From assembly GCA_014898415.1 (NCBI GenBank), contig RCTD01000007.1, positions 1,550,001-1,614,000 on the forward strand: DNA of 64,000 bases, in the 5' to 3' direction. The notes below the pieces were generated by a model that saw only the letters and a program-made list of their open reading frames with translations, was not told the DNA's origin and searched no databases. The position numbers were made by a program, and so were the translations under genes. This stretch comes from Stromatinia cepivora (lineage: Eukaryota > Ascomycota > Leotiomycetes > Helotiales > Sclerotiniaceae). Positions within the stretch are counted from its first letter, which is position 1. The number at the start of each line of letters is the position of its first letter. Positions 60,034 through 64,000 of this stretch are shown here, piece after piece.

Positions 60034-62126
60034 TCAATCAATAACATCATCCCTCAACCCAAACAACTCCCCCATCATCTCCCCCGTCCGACTCCTCACC
60101 GCATCATGATACATGCCATTAGTAACCCACTGCTTGCAACCCCTCACCAACCTCACCGTCTCCTGCGCCAACCCAAAATCCACATACATATCATCCACAT
60201 AAGTCGCCGCATACATGGGCACCTCATTGCGTGCTAACTGCCATTCATCGTATAACGGAGGCCAATCAGTGTATTCGGCGAGGAGTTTGGCCGCAGAGTA
60301 GATGGCGGATAGTTCTGGAGACGTCTCGAACATGAAGGGGTAGATCATTTCGCCGGAGAAGTAGAGTGGTTCGGATATGATGGAGGTGGGGGAGCGTGGC
60401 CGCCCTGAAAGCCATTTGTATTCTGAGAGGGTTTTGCCTACCTGTGGGAGGGGGGGGTTAGGGTCTTATGTGGAGGGTGGTGAGGGGTAGGGGAAACTTA
60501 CTCGGTCGGCGGCCCAGTCTGAGGCTTTTCCTTGGCAGTAGATAGATTCGTGTAGGATGGCGTAGATTACGTTGTTATCCATGCTGTAACAACCTGGTGT
60601 TAGTGTGTATCTACCATGAAATGGCTGTGAAGGTCGGTGAGGAACCAAAGAAGTACAAGAGAGGAAAAGGATGAAAAATCCAAACACAGTTGGACACTTG
60701 GGAGGGAGTGTGAAAAGATCAAAACGGAATTCCGCTCACCTGACCATATCCTCAATAGCCTTAAGAGTAGGTTTAGTAACGAAAGAAAATTGATCCAAAT
60801 CCGAACTCATCCTCAACACAATATCATGAACCATATCCAGCCCCCCATGAAAACCAAAGTTAATCCCCATAGTTAAGAACATCCTCACAGTCAACGTACC
60901 ACCCGATGGCATCTGAAGTCCATTCTTGGCGCTAATATGAATAGCGAGTCCTTGAATTACAGCGACATCTTCGGGGAACTTTTGATAGTAGGCTCGGTTT
61001 CGCTCAATTACTTTTTGGAAGGTGGCGCGGTAGACTCTGTCGGCTGAGTGGCCGACGGGGGCGAGACCGCCGCTGGTGAAGACTTCGCGGAGGCCTTGGT
61101 GGTGGAAAGAGAGATAGGTGAGGACGCAGAAACCACCGAAGGATTGACCGAAGACGGACCATCTGGAGATGTTAGCGGATGTTCATTCCCATTCTGAATA
61201 ATGTGAAGCTTAAGGGATGGGAAAGTGGATGGGTGTATATCTAAAGGCCAAGTCTGGGGAAAGCGGGGATGACGAGATAGCATGTGGGAGATGGAATAGA
61301 GGGGAAGAGAGAAGCTTCGAAGAGGATAATCAGATCACATACTTCTTAAGTTCTTCAGGATAATTAGCAGTAAGTATCTTTCTTATAGCCTCACAATCTC
61401 TCACAATATTATCAGCTCTGAAATGCTTAAGGTAATCCGCTTGACGTTGCGCATCACCCTGTAAAGCCAAAGTAGCAGCTGAGATAGGATTACTCAATCC
61501 AGTACCACGTTGATCAATATATAGCATCTGATAACCTTTATCGAGGACTACATTGGTGATTGGAGAATCTTGAGGAGGTCTGCATCCAAAACCTGGTCCA
61601 CCCTGGAGGTAGACAAACCAGGGCTTTTGGGAAGACTTGCGGATTTCTTCTTCAGTGGACTTTGCCGCTGGATTCTCATGTTTGATCACGCTGCGAGCAA
61701 AAATTCGAATTGAACCTTTTGATTCGTTCGAGTAGCTAGATAGGTTTGAATCAGCCTCCTGTGTCAAGGAGAGATAAACGATGCTGCTTGCTTGGAGCAT
61801 GAAGGAATTCTTTGGGGAAATCACTCACTCCAAAGGAACTTCGAAGAATAACTCCGAGACCTTAAGTTTTCCTGTAGGTATGTTAACTTTATTCCTTATT
61901 TTTGAGTATTAAGAGAGAAAAAAAATCATGTATCCAGATAAGAAACCTAACCACTCCCCACAGCTTGACTGTGGACTAAACTCAGTTGAGGCGGTTAAGA
62001 ACAAATTGGCAATGAGATATAAGAAGAAGAAGGATATCTACTAAGCAGATATAAAATTCCAAACAGAAATACTATCTTACCGGGTATCAAATGTGTTTTC
62101 GAGTCCACAAGCTGAGATAAAGACAT
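60034..62126 (-). CDS. Proline iminopeptidase-like alpha/beta hydrolase (S33)
   Basis: Predicted peptidase removing N-terminal proline. The exons (minus strand) are 62081-62126, 61829-61871, 61343-61735, 60740-61162, 60502-60583 and 60034-60441, giving 464 residues. Motifs in order: VPLDYS at the exon 2/3 junction, GGPGFG at 75-80 (oxyanion loop), DQRGTGLS at 104-111, and GQSFGG with nucleophile Ser168. Asp412 or Asp413 lies in YVDDMY, and His441 follows in NGMYHD. The triad is therefore complete. The acceptor of exon 3 was chosen because it alone restores VPLDYS; a nearer AG would leave an odd insert. No signal peptide is seen, so it is probably cytosolic. Six exons make it the most intron-rich gene here. 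Confidence 0.87.
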
Positions 62127-63037
62127 TTTGTTAGGTAGTGTTGAGCGTGGCGTTGTCCTTAACAATTTAAAAAGTTGTTTGTTGAGATTGAGCATAAGAG
62201 GTGAGAACTGGAGAAGTATATGGAGAAAAAGTGATTCTTATATATTGGAAAACTCAAATCCAAGTAGGTATATAAATTGCTGGCAGATGATGAACCACTG
62301 ACTGAAGTGTATTCAATGTGATGTCTCACGCTCGAAAGAAGATAAGCAATGAATAGCAGAAGTAGAAAAGAATGAGATAGTAAGACTATCCAAGTATAAT
62401 AGGTATAATACTTGGTAAATATAAAGAATGCACGATGCTTTAATATATAGCGAGTGTTATCGGCTTAGGAGTTGGTGGATCTTCACATGTAACCTACATG
62501 AAGATATACTAGGTGATCTCGTGTATTTGGAGTGGGAAGCCATTCAAACGTGGCCCTCACAAGGGGTGGATACTGATGCAGATTTGCGCAAGCCACATAA
62601 ATCCACCCCACCAAGGTACAAACATCTTTGACAAAGAAAAAGTTGATTGGGATCAATTAATCAAAACTTGAAGGTATGTGATGTTCAATACTATTTCTTC
62701 TGTTACAGTTACAGTCATTTGAGATGAAGAAATGAGTGTAGTTGTAGTATTATGGATGTTCAATTGGGTCTTTGGGAAAATGAAAGTTCATTTTTGCAAG
62801 TCTCGTGCTTGCAGAATCTTCCATTCACTTAACTGTATGATACAACATACAAACCCACGCATAGGGCTCCAAGTACCCTAAGAAATGGCATCTACAAAAT
62901 GATAGAGGATCAACACTATCTAATGCATCACAACTTCACCTACTACATCTACAAAAACGCTGACTCTATCCTCACCAGTCACGTGATACTTCTACACCTT
63001 CCTATCTACTTCTTTGCCTCCTCTCCAACTATCCAAG
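62127..63037. other. Divergent region between iminopeptidase and kelch genes
   Basis: This 911 bp contains both promoters. It is AT-rich near 62200-62440. No specific element, repeat or small gene is recognised; the 67-codon frame at 62428-62631 has no features. Confidence 0.5.
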
Positions 63038-64000
63038 ATGGCTAAAGACAAGAAATCCAAATCCGAAGATAAAAAAAAGAAGCTAGCCGAGAAAAAACAA
63101 AAGCAAGAAAAGAAAGCCGACAAAAAAGAAAAATCCAAAGCCCAAAAATCCAAATCCGCCGACGACTCCGACAATGAATCCATCGACCTCGATTCCGTTC
63201 TGGCCGAATATGCCAAAGCCCAAGAATCATTTTTGAAAATCACTGAAGTGACTTGTGATGCTCCTAGACCAAGAGCTTCTTCGACTCTGATCGCTAGTCC
63301 TAGTAATGCGAATGAGTTGTTTTTGTTCGGGGGCGAGTATTTTAATGGGGCTTTGGCGACTTTCTTTAATGATTTGTATGTTTATGCTATTAATAAGGAT
63401 GAGTGGCATGTGGTGACTAGTCCGAATGCTCCATTACCGAGATCTGGCCATGCGTGGTGTAGAGGTGGAAATGCGGGTGGTATTTATATGTTTGGGGGGG
63501 AGTTTTCGAGTCCGAAACAGGGGACTTTTTATCATTATAATGTGAGTTTCGCTTTCCATAAAATCTACTCTCAACCGAGGGATGAGAATAGCGGATAATT
63601 GGAAATATACTAACATATAACACAGGATTTCTGGCACCTCAACCCCTCCGAACGTGAATGGACCCGTCTAGAAACCAAAGGTAAAACCCCTCCAGCCCGT
63701 AGCGGTCACCGCATGACCTACTACAAAAACTACATAATTCTCTTCGGAGGTTTCCAAGATACATCCCAAGCCACCAAATACCTCTCCGACCTCTGGATCT
63801 ACGATACATCCAACTTCATCTGGCACAACCCCGTTCTCCCAACCGTGATGCAAAAGCCCGATCCCCGTTCTTCCTTCACCTTTCTCCCCCATGACAGCGG
63901 TGCCATATTGTACGGAGGCTATTCCCGAGTCAAGACAAATGTATCCGGAAAACAAATGAAAGGTGGTGGGATGGCCATGAGAAATGTATTAAAACCCATG
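63038..64000 (+). CDS. KEL3/KLHDC4-like kelch-repeat protein (5' part)
   Basis: The gene is cut off by the window end. The exons so far are 63038-63541 and 63626 onward, giving 293 residues. A Lys-rich N-terminus (MAKDKKSKSEDKKKKLAEK) is followed by an acidic helix and then kelch blades: LFLFGGEYFNG, GGIYMFGGEFSS, YIILFGGFQDTS and ILYGGYSRV, each with the double-Gly signature and paired with a downstream Trp (DEWHVV, REWTRL, FIWHNP). This matches fungal Kel3 (yeast YPL263C) and animal KLHDC4, whose cellular role is poorly defined. The intron of 84 bp falls between blades. The ATG at 63038 starts the Lys-rich segment; an earlier non-ATG start was ignored. Confidence 0.9.

Noticed and set aside
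59851..60237. 128-codon plus-strand frame
   Set aside because: Shadow of the last iminopeptidase exon on the other strand.

Overview
This window is nuclear DNA of a filamentous ascomycete (Pezizomycotina). The genes carry short GT-AG introns of about 45-210 bp, with CTAAC/CTGAC-like branch sites visible in several. Gene spacing is typical for the group, and the gene set (RAX2, LCL3, DopA, MON1, an FlbC-like C2H2 factor, an HDEL-ending PDI) fits a mould rather than a yeast. The overall style suggests Leotiomycetes, perhaps Sclerotiniaceae such as Botrytis or Sclerotinia; that placement is inference and no search was run. I reconstructed 17 protein genes and 32 coding introns; every exon chain closes in frame.

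Left part (1-17 kb), a compact housekeeping block: RPS13 (+); SDC1/Dpy-30 subunit of the H3K4 methyltransferase complex (-), divergent from the FAN1 repair nuclease (+); RAX2 polarity protein (-); LCL3 mitochondrial nuclease (-); OGG1 glycosylase (-), divergent over only 219 bp from the U2AF large splicing subunit (+).

Middle part (17-38.4 kb), a 21.5-kb stretch with one supported gene, a two-finger C2H2 transcription factor resembling the conidiation regulator FlbC. The rest is non-coding: an AT-rich island with a triplicated 34-bp unit, compound microsatellites, an uninterrupted run of 20 G, a heptamer minisatellite whose unit changes midway, a 14-bp-arm hairpin and a few orphan TATA-box promoters. 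It could be the regulatory landscape of the developmental regulator, a lncRNA region, or decayed repeats.

Right part (38.4-64 kb): DopA/Dop1 (-) and MON1 (+), two endomembrane-trafficking genes sharing a 362-bp divergent promoter. MON1 runs into a convergent gene of unknown function, and the two stop codons overlap on one TTAA. Next come a large disordered protein of unknown function (-), PDI1 (+) with a candidate unfolded-protein-response element, a small predicted mitochondrial membrane protein (+), the SWR1-complex subunit VPS71/SWC6 (+), a proline-iminopeptidase-like hydrolase with six exons (-), and the 5' part of a KEL3/KLHDC4-like kelch protein (+) cut by the window end.

No tRNA, rRNA, CRISPR, intact transposon, secondary-metabolite cluster or viral gene was seen. 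The nearest things to undescribed signals are the exact palindrome TACCTAGGTA repeated five times in intergenic DNA, the gene desert around the FlbC-like gene, the stop-codon overlap at MON1, and a cluster of sumoylation-type motifs in the OGG1 tail.
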